Assembly (NCBI GenBank): GCA_944739405.2
Contig: OX123182.2
Coordinates: 54,935,183-54,999,182, forward strand
DNA length: 64,000 nt
Source: Euclidia mi
Lineage: Eukaryota; Arthropoda; Insecta; Lepidoptera; Erebidae
Direction: 5' to 3'
Part shown: piece by piece, positions 46,977 to 58,778 of the stretch
Numbering within the stretch: position 1 is the first letter of the stretch
How the letters are laid out: each line of letters begins with the position of its first letter
Program-made: the position numbers and the translations under genes
Notes under the pieces: model-generated
The model's database searches: none
The model's input: the letters and a program-made list of their open reading frames with translations, nothing else
What the model was told of the DNA's origin: nothing

Positions 46977-47776
46977 AGCGTGGATAATTCTCTAAAAAAA
47001 GGGTGTCCAACTATAAAACTGCATAACCAGCAACTGAGAAGATCGAACTAAAGTTACCAATACACCGATGGCCCTTGGAGAGATCGATTTCTCAGAAGTA
47101 GACCACGTATTAGTAGTGAAGACTTGTAACGAATAAAATGGACTGGAAGCAGCAGACACGAAACCAGATATTGCGGAAGAAGAAAAACATGTGATTCTGA
47201 TTGACAGCTTTGTCTCCCTTTGTTATTTGTGATATGAGATTAATATTATCGGGAATAAAAATATTTTGCGTATGGTTTTTTTCGAGAACCACTTTTATCA
47301 TAGGATACATTACAATACGTGTGATGCAAAAAGTTGAAGATAAGCACAATTCATCTTGTTATAATATAATAAAAATTGTCGGTTCTTAGAGGAAACTAAG
47401 GTTCAGTCCCACTATCACCCAATCAGTGCCTAATAGATTTTCATAAAAATCTTGTTTGATTTTTTATTTAGCAGGATGACAAGCATATTGAGAAGTGACG
47501 AGACTGGTTCTTAATATCCGACCTGACAATCAAACTGATTGTTTCATATCCGTATGCTAAAACCACATCTTTTATACATTTCATCTCTCTTGTACGTATC
47601 TTTTTTCAAGTGAAATTTTATTATTTTCTATGGATAAGCACAACCCCTATAGCTGCATAGTTGAGATGCATTGCATTGGCAGATTTATTATTCTATCGTT
47701 TCCACGTTAATAAAAAACTAAAAAAGGAATGACTGAAATCATTATTTATAAAACAATAACGAAACTACAAATAAAA
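46977..47776. other. AT-rich non-coding stretch
   Basis: Nothing recognised. Confidence 0.4.
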
Positions 47777-49667
47777 CCGGTCAAGTGCGAGTCGGGCTCG
47801 CGCACCGAGGGTTCCGTACAAACCTGCAGGTATATAATATAATTATTTAAAAAAATATGTGCTATAACAAAAAATTTAAGGTTTTCGAATTTTTTCCTAT
47901 GTGCTATAAAAAGTTGCTTAATGCCAAATTTCAAGATTCTAGATCAACTGGAAGTACCCTTTAGGTTTGACTTGAGCATTTGATATGAATTTTAATTTTA
48001 TACCTATGCGGGTTCATAAGGAAAGGGGTAGTTAGTACCTTTAAAATTATTTAAATTATATGATGTAACTAAATATTTACGGTTTTTGTAATTTTTCTTT
48101 ATCTGTGCTATAAGACGTTGCCTCGTGCCAAATTTCAAGGTTCTGAGTTCACGGGAAGTACCCTGTAGGTTTTGATTGCCTTGCGAGTAGTTGTGAGTTT
48201 GAAAATATTCTTATATTGCTGTATCTGTTGATTGCGTTGACATAGAAGTTTAATTTTATTACAGCCTAACGGTGTTATAGATCTGAGCATTTGATTTTAA
48301 TTTAAATTTAATAACTCTACGCGTTCACGAGGAAAGAGTTGGTAACTTTAAAATTAATATAATGATGTAATTACAAATTTACATTTTTGGAATTTTTTCC
48401 TTAATTTGTGCTATAAGAAGTTGCCTTGTACCAAATTTTAAGATTTTAAGTTCACGGGAAGTACTCTGTAGGTCAAAACCTACAGAGTACTTCCCTTGTG
48501 AGTTTCGAAAATTTGCGAGAATTTGCGGAATAAACAGCTGTATCTTTTGATTGCGTTGGCTTAGAAGTTTGATTTTGTTACAGCTTAAAGATATTATAGA
48601 CTTGAGTATTTGATGTGAATTTCAATTTAATACCTCTACGCGTTCATAAGGGAAGGGCTAGGACCTTTAAATTTATTTTTATTATATGATGTAACTAAAA
48701 ACTTGCGGTTTTCGCAATTTTTCCTTAATCTGTGCTATAAGATATTGCTTTGTACTAAATTTCAAGATTCTGAATTTACAGGAAGTACCCTGTAGGTTTT
48801 GATTCCCTTGCGAGTAGTTGCAAGTTTGAAAATATAGTAAAATTGCGGTTTCTGTCGATTGTGTTGAGATAGAAGTTTGATTTTGTTACAGTTAAAAGGT
48901 ATTTTAGACCCGAGTATTTGATATGAATTTCAATTTAATAACTTTCTTCGTTCATGAGGAAAGGAGTAGTAACTTTAAAATTAATACAAATATTTTTTTA
49001 TATGATGTTACTAAAAATGTACGGTTTCCAGAATGTTACCTTTATCTGTGCTATAAAACATTGCTTCGTACCAAATTTCAAGATTCTGAATTCACGGGAA
49101 GTACCCTGTAGGTTTTGATTCCCTTGCGAGTAGTTGCGAGTTTGAAAATATAGTAAAATTGCGGTTTCTGTCGATTGCGTTGAGATAGAAGTTTGATTTT
49201 GTTACAGCTTAAAGGTATTATAGACCCGAGTATTTGATATGAATTTCAATTTAATAACTTTACTCGTTCATGAGGAAGGAGTAGTAACTTTAAAATTAAT
49301 ATAAATATTTTTTTATATGATGTAACTAAAAATTTACGGTTTTCGGAATTTTTCCTTTATCTGTGCTATAAGACATCGCTTTGTACCAAATTTCAAGATT
49401 CTGAGTTCACGGGTAGGTTTTGATTCCCGTGCGAGTTTTACAATTTGCGAAAATTTGCAGCATTAACGGCTATATCTTTTGATTACGTTGGCTTAGAAGT
49501 TTGATTTTTTCACAGCTTCAAGGAACCGTAGATTTGACTATTTGATGTAAATTTCAGTTTGATACCTCCACGCGTTTCTGAGAAAAGAGGTCTTGACAGA
49601 CGGACGGACAACAAAGTGATCCTATAAGGGTTCCGTTTTTTCATTTCGAGGTACGGAACCCTAAAAA
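47777..49667 (+). mobile_element. AAGTGCGAGTCGG-family element, copy 3, expanded by internal tandem repeats
   Basis: It has the same ends as the other copies (GGTCAAGTGCGAGTCGGGCTC at the start, GGTACGGAACCCTAAAAA at the end), but 1.9 kb instead of about 450 bp. The interior has six related units marked by GTGCTATAA at 47901, 48105, 48408, 48732, 49048 and 49363, so a period of about 305-325 bp after the first. Each carries CCAAATTTCAAGATTCTG and GGGAAGTACCCTGTAGG. No coding. A fold-back lies in the third unit (48456-48495). Confidence 0.8.
47860..49500 (+). repeat. Tandem array of about 315-bp units
   Basis: Six diverged units inside the preceding element. The fourth and fifth are most alike. 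The last lacks part of the GGGAAGTACCCTG block (it reads CACGGGTAGGTTTTGATTCCC). Confidence 0.8.
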
Positions 49668-49783
49668 TTAACAAATTTCAATAATAGTAAATTTCATTTT
49701 TATGGCAACACTGTGCATACCTACATAAAGAAAGAAAATGTGCAAGTATTATATTATACTCAGTCACTAATCTCATTTTAAAC

Positions 49784-50706
49784 TATAGTCCGTTCACAGT
49801 TATTTTACCTCTAGCTGTTAGATTGGCCAACCTGGGCGTTGTGTTGCTATATTTGGTATATAAATATAAAAATGTACTTATTTTTTTATTGCCTAAGTGA
49901 TCGTATTAAATATTTGGAAGTAATGTTTGTAACAAAACCTCTAGATATTGGCATGGCTATATGCATGTACATTTATTTTCTTACGAAATAACTAATTTCC
50001 TATGAAGATAAGTAGTTAAAATAAAAATGTTGTCTATTTAATACATAAAGGTAAAAGCATCATAATTACGCCAACGTGAGGTTCTAATTATCAAATACAA
50101 AAACTGCAAATTTAATTTTCATATTTATTTTGAATAAGAATGGTGTGGGTGTAATATTACACCTCTGCCTACCCCTGTATGGAAACAGGCGTGAGTCTAT
50201 AAGAATGATCCATGTGGACTGCCAATGTTATGATGATTCGTAACTGCTGTCATATCCTGTATAAGACTCAGAATTTAATTCTATTATGAACCTGTCCATT
50301 TCAGCATCCGTAGACCCATCTGTTTCACGAAGCTTGTCTTCAATGTGGCGCTCATGTTTGCATTGTTTTTGCCAGTCTTCTGCAGTGATAGATTGAAAAG
50401 CTTCTTCAGCTAAATTCACAATGTTGGTTGCCTCTTGTCCTAAATTTTTGCTTGTGACTCGCCTTTTAATGAGACTCCTCATAAGTTCAATTGCGTTTAG
50501 CTCGCAGTGGTACGGCGGTAATCTAATCACTTTGCGGCCATGTGCTTCAAGCATTTGAATTTTTGAAGCATTTCCACTAATATTGGGTAAAATATTATGC
50601 ACGGGTAACCCTATATTACATTCCTGTCATCACAGAGTACAATTCCTACATAAAGAAAATAAACACCGACATTTGTCAGAGGTAAAATAACTGTGAATGG
50701 ACTGTA
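49784..50706 (-). mobile_element. Tc1/mariner-type DNA transposon, internally deleted
   Basis: 27-bp terminal inverted repeats: 49786-49812 and 50678-50704. They begin YAGTCCRTTCACAG and continue TTATTTTACCTCT, and 25 of 27 positions match. Both ends are flanked by TA, the signature target site of the IS630-Tc1-mariner group. Inside is a transposase C-terminal fragment and a 65-bp piece of the S5 SINE tail (50140-50205). About 0.9 kb, so non-autonomous. Confidence 0.85.
50228..50602 (-). pseudogene. IS630/Tc1-like transposase, C-terminal fragment
   Basis: 124 codons including RLPPYHCELNAIELM, matching the DDE_3-type motif LPPYHC-x-LNPIE in which the last catalytic acidic residue lies (NAIE here). 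A Lys/Glu-rich helix and an acidic Ser/Tyr-rich tail follow (YDSSYESS). The catalytic first two Asp are absent, so the protein is inactive. It lies between the inverted ends of its own element. Confidence 0.75.
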
Positions 50707-51902
50707 GATGGGGTTCGACTTCAATAATAATTGATGGTTTTTCTTCAGTTGCACAATGTTACCCTCATTACTCTAGGTGTTGCCATAATCTTTATGTATG
50801 TACTATCACATGATGATTTACCCATAACATAAACCGTATCATCCTCTAATACATTTACTCACTATACTATACAATATATTTAATAGTTACATAAACATAT
50901 CAATAGTTTACTAAATTCATTACACCAATTAGGTAAGTATTTCAACTGATACTTTTATTACTTCTTTGAGCAATTTTAAAAGAAATGTCTGTGTTTTATT
51001 CTGTAACAATAACGAACAAATTAACAATTTTAATATGATTACATGATCACTATATTTATTTGGCAACGACGCTATGGAATTATTTACAGTAAACACTCAG
51101 TGCTCTTAATTATATAATAATATGCTACCTACGTAGGTATATTATAATGGACGACAAAAAAGGCGTAAAACAATGAGATTACAAACTATACCTACAATAA
51201 ATAGTATCTATAGGTTTTTAACCGAGGAACAGTAACATTCACCCGCATTCATTGCTTACAGTTCATTGCACATTGCATCAGTCATTATTGACAAACTCGT
51301 TATTGGCAATTGCACACCACACAACGTTCTACATATAGAATTTTTGCATTATTTGCCTAAAAAAAGTTACGTGGGAACTAAATTGCCAGATGCATAAAAT
51401 GCTAGGTGCGCGAGGCTTGCAACACTGTTTAGAAGAACATTGTGTGAAATATGCGTTGCACCTCCGCCCGACCCGCACTCCTGTACTTTGTATTCTAGGC
51501 AGAAATTTTGTAAAAAAAGAAAATTATTATTTATTTTGACAACTTCATTCAATTATTAATTAGTTGTCACTCCGGTCCTTCCAGATGAATGACTACAAAC
51601 ATTATTTGTAGCACAGTGTTATGTTTTACGGACAACATGGTAATAGTGGTGTTTCCAGAAAAAAAACCTCTGAAGCTCGGCAACAAACTTATTCCAACGG
51701 AATCAACGCAAATAAAATAGGCACAAAACTTTAACAAATCAGAGCGCCTGGTAGGGGAGCATGCCAATGTCCCTAGTTGGTAGATTGTCTGATTACCATT
51801 ATTTTCACAATACCTACTGGACAATATATCAAGATTCTCAGGATATGCGCTATAGGTGCCTATCTATTTCACACACATACCTATGTGTATTTCTAGAAGA
51901 GG
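50707..51902. other. Non-coding stretch
   Basis: No gene supported; frames of 61 and 85 codons at 51367-51824 have no domain. Confidence 0.4.
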
Positions 51903-52062
51903 GAGGCAGCGATAGCCGAGTGGATATACCAACAGACTGCCATGCCGAGGGTATCGGGTTCGAATCCACGGCGCGCACCAATGACTTTTCGGAGTTATGT
52001 GCGTATTGAATTGTTAATTATCGTTTGTCCCGTGCCTCGGAGAGCACGTTAAGCCGTCGGTC
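51903..52062 (+). mobile_element. tRNA-headed SINE (family S2, type B), 3'-truncated
   Basis: GGCAGCGATAGCCGAGTGG and GGGTTCGAATCCACGGC form the A and B boxes. The body stops soon after CCGTCGGTCCC, where CTATAAAAAG follows. Confidence 0.85.
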
Positions 52063-52099
52063 CCCCTATAAAAAGTATAATATAATACAAAATATATAA

Positions 52100-52790
52100 T
52101 ATAAACGAACATTTAGGTGACTGGGCCGTGAAGAAATTCATGGAGCCTTACATCAATGAGGGAAGAAATGTTACTTGTGACAATTTTTTTTACATCACTT
52201 TTAGTAGTGGCATATTTGAAATCTAAAAGTACTAGTATCGTGGGCACTATCAGTAGAGCTCGGAGAGAAATACCCGTTGCCGTGAAGAACGCAAAAAAGG
52301 AATTACATAGTACGTTTGTGCTAAAACAGGCAATACATAGTTGACTGTTTATCAGTTATACCATGCATCCCGCTGTAACAATAGATCTAAGTTCAAAGAA
52401 AGACCTGAAGCAGTGTTCTTATACAATAGCTCAAAATATGAAGTAGACGTCGTAAATCAAATAGTTCATGAATATACAGTAAAGACAGCTTCCAGACGTT
52501 GGCCGGTTCATACATTTTATAATTTGTTGGACTTAGCAGGTATAAATGCATGGGTATTGTATAAAACTATCAACTAAAATTAAACGCAGAAACTTTTTAT
52601 TAAAATTGGGAAAAAAGTATTTGACAAGTACAAAACTACAATTGTTGTGGAAATTCCGGCAAACATACCGGAGAGACAAGAAAAACGGACAAGGTGTTAG
52701 GTAAAATCGAAATGCTTAAATAAAAAGTCATCTGTGAAGTGCTACATGTGCAAAAAAACTGTCTGCAATAAATGCACTGATAAATAATAT
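52100..52790 (+). pseudogene. piggyBac-type transposase remnant
   Basis: The fragments follow the piggyBac order: a DWAVKKF/NVTCDNFF block (about 52118-52180) and then IVGTISRARREIP (52156-52344 frame). Next are KFKERPEAVFLYNSSKYEVDVVNQIVHEYTV, RRWPVHTFYNLLDLAGINAWVLYK (52341-52577 frame) and a C-terminal Cys-rich CYMCKKTVCNKC. Frames shift at a T run near 52183-52190 and again near 52340, and stops occur after 52577. Residues of the DDD core are only partly covered. Terminal repeats were not found. Confidence 0.85.
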
Positions 52791-52981
52791 TATTTATGTA
52801 TTACTTGTTCTAATGATAATATTAACTAGTTTATAGATAACTTAATATTTTATAAGAATGGTTCATTCAGTTGTCACGGTTTTATGACGAAACCAAACAT
52901 ATTTGATTTTTAATTGATCATTTGTTTTGCTACTTTTATGTTTGTTAAGCAACAATAATTTGTTTTAAATAATTTGGTTGA

Positions 52982-53352
52982 GGCAGCGATAGCCTAGTGG
53001 AGATACCAACAGAATGCCATGCAGAGGGTATCAGGTTCGAATCCACGGCGCGCACCAATGACTTTTCGGAGTTATGTGCGTATTGAATTATTAATTATCG
53101 CTTGTCCCGTGCCTCGGAGAGCACGTTAAGCCGTCGGTCCCGGTTGTCATGAAGATCTTTGACAGTCGTTACAGGGCGTCAGTACCTTCTAAATTAACTG
53201 ACACTAGTCTAATCCATGGAATATCGCTATCCCTTCGGGTTGCGGAGGTCAGACAGGCAGTCGCTCTGTGGAAAAGCTAATATTCAGCCAAATCCGGTTA
53301 GACTAGTAAGCGGACCCCAGATTGAAAACTGGGATAACGCTAGGAGGATGAT
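52982..53352 (+). mobile_element. tRNA-headed SINE (family S2, tail type B)
   Basis: Full-length partner of 43134-43507. Head GGCAGCGATAGCCTAGTGG, B box GGTTCGAATCCACGGC, body GCCTCGGAGAGCACGTTAAG and CGGTCCCGGTTGTCATGAAG, ending CTGGGATAACGCTAGGAGG. Flanks share AATTTGTTTTA-like sequence, but a clean TSD is not visible. Confidence 0.85.
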
Positions 53353-54194
53353 CAATTTGTTTTAGGTTGATTCTTAAACATATTCGGAATATTTAACTTA
53401 TTGTTTTAATAATAACTTTCATGCCTTAAACCAATTATCATTATAATAAATAGGATGGGACAAATTTGTCACGGCGGCGGTTCACGGGGGATCTTAATCT
53501 TCGGCGCTTCTAGTGTTAAGGAAGGCACTGGTAAACAACGCCGCTTCGTCTCCACAAGACCACTGAACAGTCTGCTCCGAACACGTTAGGTATTCTTGAA
53601 ATGAACTGAAATTAAAACAACTTTATTACATAACGTTCAATACAAAATAACTCGTAAGTACCTAAACATGAAGTTAAAAATTGAACGAGTTCAGTTGCAA
53701 ATATAACTTCATTTGCGTGTACCTAAACCTGCTAGGCATAGCAATTTGTTAAAGAGCAAAACAAGAAGAAAATGTTCTGAAGTTTTTATTTCAATTAAAT
53801 ATTTATTGTTTGTAACGTTGCGGATATAAAAATGACTAAGAAAAGAAAATACAATTCTTGTCTGACTTAGCTATAATTTTGTACTACGTCGGAATAACTA
53901 AACAAACACTTTGTTGTATTGCGTTATTAAGAAAAAAATATTTCTTTTTCGAGGTTTCTTAATAAGAATTTATTCTATATCAACTTTAGAATAGGTATAG
54001 TTAATCCTGAAAATAGTCTTCTACGGTGTAGAGTCAGTCTACACTACACCACAGACACTACACTGTAGAGCGGCTTACTAGCTATGTACCAAAATTTATT
54101 TTCAAATGGATATGTAATCAGTCCCAAACCCTATGTCCTAGTAACAATATATGTATTCATTTCATTATCTACTTGGCGAGGGCCGATCATTATC
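53353..54194. other. Non-coding stretch
   Basis: No gene or repeat recognised. Confidence 0.4.
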
Positions 54195-54468
54195 ATAAGG
54201 TGTCCACTAGACTTGGCTTGCCGTTCGTAACAGATCGGCAAAGTTAAGCAACGCTTGCACAGGTTACCACTTGGATGGGTGACCGTGTGTGGCATTTACA
54301 TCTGAGCGCTACCGTGCTTCGGAGGGCACGTAAAGCTGTCGGTCCCGGTTCTTGTCCAAGGATAAGGATCGTTAGGCCATGTCGGAGGCCTTCGGGCGGT
54401 CTGAAAACTCCGACACCAGAGTTGGCCACACGCTCACACGAAAAACAAAACAAACAATAAGGTGTCCA
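54195..54468 (+). mobile_element. 5S-rRNA-derived SINE with 12-bp TSD
   Basis: The direct repeat ATAAGGTGTCCA lies at 54195-54206 and 54457-54468. The head 54207-54290 resembles 5S rRNA: GATCGGCAAAGTTAAGCAACG and ACTTGGATGGGTGACCG correspond to its middle and internal promoter (box C) region. The body GTGCTTCGGAGGGCACGTAA, GCTGTCGGTCCCGGTT matches body B of the tRNA-headed SINEs. The tail is A-rich (CGAAAAACAAAACAAACA). Not a functional 5S gene: the 3' half is absent and the acceptor pairing is gone. Confidence 0.9.
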
Positions 54469-55244
54469 AATCAGAGCCAATTAAATTAAATAGGAGAATG
54501 TTAGGTCAATGACCTTTGATCGACATATCACACATTTTTATTCGATTGGACGATGCGACTCACACGATGCTCATTTTCATACCTTTAATATTAATGAATC
54601 TCAACCTTTCAAGATATATAATCATTTTCAGGTTTTATATGTACATTATTACACGGCTGCATCCATTCAAGAAGGCTATTTGCTATTGCAAATATGCGTT
54701 TTCGCCAGGATTTTTGAGCGCTCGTAATTCATAGTAATAAAATATTGCTTTTCTATATCACAACTTCAGAAGGGAAATTTTATCGACTTATATTTTATCT
54801 ATCTAATTTAAGCACAATATCAAGCTGAGTCCACCACTGGGACTTTATGACCGCAAACATAAGAAGACATCAGACCAAGCAAATAGGTAGGTACAGGACT
54901 CTGGGCACTTGTCTCGCAAACGCAACAACCCGTAATATTATTATGTGTGCAAGACTTGCAACCTTATGCATGTCTAAAGAGACAGCTAGCAATTAATAGA
55001 AACATTTGGCATAGAGCATTGTACTACAAATACATTTAAATCCGAATTGAGATGTCATTACGTAATAATGACATGAATACATGATTTTGCAGGATTTGGA
55101 TATTTTTAAGACTTGTTCAATGTAGTTTAACATCATTTATCCCTGATTATATCATTGTTCACTTGTCTCCTTCACACAATTTTTTCTACATTTGCATTCC
55201 TTCACGTGTTCCACTAATTTATATTAATAATAACGATCTGGAAA
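54469..55244. other. Non-coding stretch
   Basis: No gene supported; two 72-codon frames at 54509-54734 overlap in the same strand without domains. A small palindrome lies near 55052-55074 (ATGTCATTA ... TAATGACAT). Confidence 0.4.
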
Positions 55245-55925
55245 GTGGAGGTAATTGGCGGTCATGGATACCAATAGATTGTTTCTTACTGCCGGTTCGT
55301 ATACCGTTGTCGCCATGCTCACTAAAATGTCTTTTCTTGTGGTGGCGTCGTGTGTGACAGGGATGACCCATCCCTGTCTCTCTAATATGGTGAGAGGGAT
55401 GATGGCTGGCCCATGCGTCCTACTCGTGAACGAGTGCTACTTGCGATGACTGGTCAATGACGGTCTTGCGGCTGGAATTAAATTTTAATATTTAACTGCA
55501 TCATTTCCATCATGGTTCTGATCACTTTCGCGGATTGCCTGCATTATTAGGTATATATAATGTAAGTGGATGCTCCTGTTTCACCATGTCTATTCTGAGG
55601 AGACTAAATAAACATCAAAATTAAAATTAAGTATTATGCTTGAGTATTATTATCAGTAAATATATACAAGTGACATAGAAGCTGTAACAGTTGCAGCACC
55701 TTACAAAATGTAAATTATGTGTATTATGCAAAACCTGGCGCTGAAAAAGAGAGACCGTGAGTTTTATTGCCCGTTCGTTCTCATGGTTCTACGCCCTTGC
55801 TTTGCGAACGTGGTAGTAAATGTATATGTAGAGTCATTAAGTAATTATTTTATAAATTTATTATTGACGTTCATAAGCGTCACATTGTGACCCAAATGAA
55901 TAAAGGATTTTGACTTTGACTTTGA
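55245..55925 (+). mobile_element. 5'-truncated copy of the LINE family at 1-4288 (3' UTR only)
   Basis: Corresponds to about 3770-4288: GGTTCTGATCACTTTCGCGG, TAAGTGGATGCTCCTGTTTC, GAGTTTTATTGCCCGTTCG, GACGTTCATAAGCGTCAC and AATAAAGGATTTTGACTTTGAC. The tail unit is TTTGAC here instead of TTTTGA. Confidence 0.8.
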
Positions 55926-56669
55926 AAATACGTTGTCTCACCTGTGCACACAACATGCGACAGGTTACGCGGAATATTAATATCCCAATTTTTCAAGTGT
56001 CTTACAGAAGACAAAAAATATAATTAAAAAATCAGTACAGTAGGCATACCAGAGGACACAAGAAAATCGGTTCGTTCGGGAAATTTAGTAGTATTCTAAT
56101 ACGTACAATTAAACCACCATATTAATTGATACTTAACAGAATACTGAATTTACCATCATCAGACATATTATCTTTGTTTTATCCGATTCTGTGTTCACTA
56201 ATAAACCCCGTATTTCCAATAACACCCCTTCCGACCAAGTAATCAATAAGACAGTAAAAGATTACATTAATCTCACTAATTTCCCCATCATTTATTAAAG
56301 TATCACTTATAACTATGTAACTTATACTATAATGAAACTTTTGACTTATGAATGTCAAAAATTACAATATAAAAAATTTAATTTCGTCATATTTTACAAA
56401 TCGCATCAGCCGACTTGACGCATCTGTGTCTACCAAATTGTCGTGAAATCTGTTCATTACATATATTGAGATCGTGCGGAGGATAAACTCTCGGAGATTT
56501 TCCTCCACCGTCAGTCAAAGTAACGCGAAACTTTATTCGTCGTGTTACTAAAGATATTTTTTGGATTATTGTCGGCAATAGACGAGCCGGGTGCTCACCT
56601 AATGGTCCGAGTGGAACCTTTACTTTGTTGGAGTTATGAATTAGTGCCTACTGTTCATGTTCATAATTC
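55926..56669. other. Non-coding stretch
   Basis: A 63-codon minus frame (56387-56578) has no domain. Nothing recognised. Confidence 0.4.
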
Positions 56670-56970
56670 ACAGGCTTGTAGATAATCCGTCCCGCTGCTT
56701 AGCACAAGCTTCTTCTCACTATCAAAATTGTTAGGCCATAGTCTACCACACTGGCTAAGTGCAAATTGGCAGACGTCACATGTTTTCAAGAAAACATATG
56801 GAGAACTTTAAAAAAAGCAAGTTTCCTCACGGTATTTTCCTAAACAATTTACAAGCGATAATTACCATTTAAGCACGAACTTAACTTCGAAAATTCAGTG
56901 ATGCACACCATGGTTTTGAACACGAGATCCTCTACGCAGTAGTCTGTCTCTCCACTAGTCTATCGCTGTA
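56670..56970 (-). mobile_element. tRNA-headed SINE (family S2, type A), degenerate
   Basis: Minus strand: head CAGCGATAGACTAGTGGAG, a corrupted B box, linker CACTGAATTTTCGAAGTTA, body ATACCGTGAGGAAACTTGC and GCCAGTGTGGTAGACTATGG. The order matches 36584-36890 with many substitutions, so this is an older copy. Confidence 0.7.
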
Positions 56971-57255
56971 TATTTCAGACTGTAAGTAATGCTTATTTTA
57001 TCTTTGTTCTGAATTTCCTAGGTTTTCATAGCGGCCGCTACCAATTTTGGTGCTGTTACCTACCGCCAAGTACATACATGTGCAGTATACGACTGACAAC
57101 ATCACTTATACATAGGACTGTACTGTGTATCTTACAGAAGTAATACCTAGGAAACATATACCATGCGAAGTAATTGTTGCCGCTGTCTACATAAACAATT
57201 AAAGTGAAAGATTACTAGTGAGAGATGAACAATTAATATTTATCAAAACTTTTTT

Positions 57256-57429
57256 TAAGATACAACTCCCGCGCTAGGTAATACATCCTGTGTGGCATGA
57301 ACTTCCAGAATAGAAACAACAATTTATAGACCACAAAAAGTGCTGTACCGTGTGTGCGAGCACTTGAGCACACTCGGCGTAGTGCTAAACAGTGAGGCGA
57401 CCGCTTAAACCACTACGCCATACATGCAG
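57256..57429 (-). mobile_element. tRNA-headed SINE (family S4), copy 2
   Basis: Minus-strand head GGCGTAGTGGTTTAAGCGG; the B-box region is shifted by substitutions. The body AAATTGTTGTTTCTATTCTGG and GCGCGGGAGTTGTATC end match 25455-25661. Degenerate. Confidence 0.65.
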
Positions 57430-57625
57430 TTCATATAATCAAAACGAGGTCACAGACCGGCAAAATATTGTTTTCTGTGATAAAATTCTAATAAAAAATA
57501 AAAGTTGTCTGTACATGGCATGTGAGTGATTGCTAAAAAATACCAAATATCTACAGAACACAACACCTTTATCCATCACTCGTAAACATTCAAACACGAA
57601 TATACACCTACAAGCTGAAAATAAC

Positions 57626-58778
57626 TGTTCGCGACAAGACATTAAAACTATGACAGTGAATAGTGTATTCGAAACCGCGAGTGAAAATCGTTAAAATCAG
57701 TGTTATCTAATCGTGCGGTACACCGGGTTCGGTTCCCGGACGTGTCAAAACGTTACAAAATAGCTAAAATAGTGTAAATGGTTAGATTGCTAATATACAA
57801 CAACTATGTAATACATGAACATTAGTCTTAAACTTGTGCTAACTGTAGGGACCTGAGATATCGAATCATAAATAGCGTTATCAGTAGTGACAGATAAGAG
57901 TTAATGCTTCATAAAACAGCTGTTTGTTTACATATTCGTATTATAGTTTTATAAGTGTTTTTTAGCTTCATATGGACTTGAAATCATGTCTAGATACCTT
58001 TTTATTGCTAGTTATTACCTTATATAGTTAAAATAAGCATAATAACAAACATTCGTATGTTTATCATAGAATTTGTTTACTTACGATAGTATTTACTTAA
58101 GAAATTCTGTAAATTTTTTATGCTTCAAAGTTATCATGTCATATGTTCGAATTGAATAAAGATATTTTCATGGTGTTTGTTTTAATAGATGCCCCATATA
58201 GTTGCACACAACGGCCTACCAAAATTATATATATAAATTTAGTATACGATAGTTTTTCAATAGAAAATATAGTGGGCGGGCCCTTGTGTGGCAGCATTTT
58301 TTGGGAGTTTTTATGGAATAACTTAGTGACGCTAATAGTTAGGTTTAGGTATTGTATACCAATAGATAGAACTTAATGAGACCTATCTAACGATGTATAG
58401 AACATGTATGTATGCATAATAGGATCGAAACATACGTAACATTTGTACTGTTTTGTAAATAAAAATAAACGAAAGATTCCCTGTGCACGTGTTCGGTGCG
58501 ATGGTCGTCGATAAGGTAAAGTTTCGAGGTACTTAAGCGACCATGTATTCGGCCAGTTGTTGCCGTCTCAACCACCATCTTGTAACCATCAAGCACCGCA
58601 CACCTGAACAGCATCGCTCTCAACGTATGAAGATGTTTCATTTCTGAAGCCCTTACACATCGAAGCCATACAGTCCACACACATAGAAGAACACGCATCG
58701 TCGTAGGCACACGTCAGCAGCACACATCCAGCGCACTGTAGCGGACTAGCAAAGGTTCGATTCCTGGCATCCGTTACA
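57626..58778 (+). repeat. 5' LTR of a young BEL/Pao element
   Basis: 1153 bp, from TGTTCGCGACAAGAC to GGCATCCGTTACA. Its first 769 bp are repeated at 63232-64000 with one difference that I can see (A at 57644, C at 63250). A 77-codon frame (58143-58376) occurs identically in both LTRs. AATAAA-like AATAAAAATAAACG occurs near 58458. The LTR end is placed at ACA just before the primer-binding-like TGTTGGTCCTGTCGAAGCC. Confidence 0.85.

Noticed and set aside
46738..46995. 85-codon frame
   Set aside because: Lies across a MITE-like element; not conserved coding.
47860..49500. CRISPR-like regular repeats
   Set aside because: Units of about 315 bp are diverged over their whole length in a eukaryotic transposon; there are no short identical repeats with unique spacers.
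51903..51975. tRNA gene (also at 7374, 25570-25661, 36830-36890, 43440-43507, 52982-53050)
   Set aside because: A and B boxes are present, but no proper acceptor or anticodon stems fold, and each continues into a shared SINE body.
54230..54290. 5S rRNA gene
   Set aside because: Only the middle and box-C region is 5S-like. The sequence then runs into a SINE body with A-rich tail and perfect TSD, so it is a retroposed 5S-headed SINE.
58143..58376. 77-codon frame found twice (also 63749-63982)
   Set aside because: It is duplicated only because it lies in both LTRs; no domain and poor coding character.
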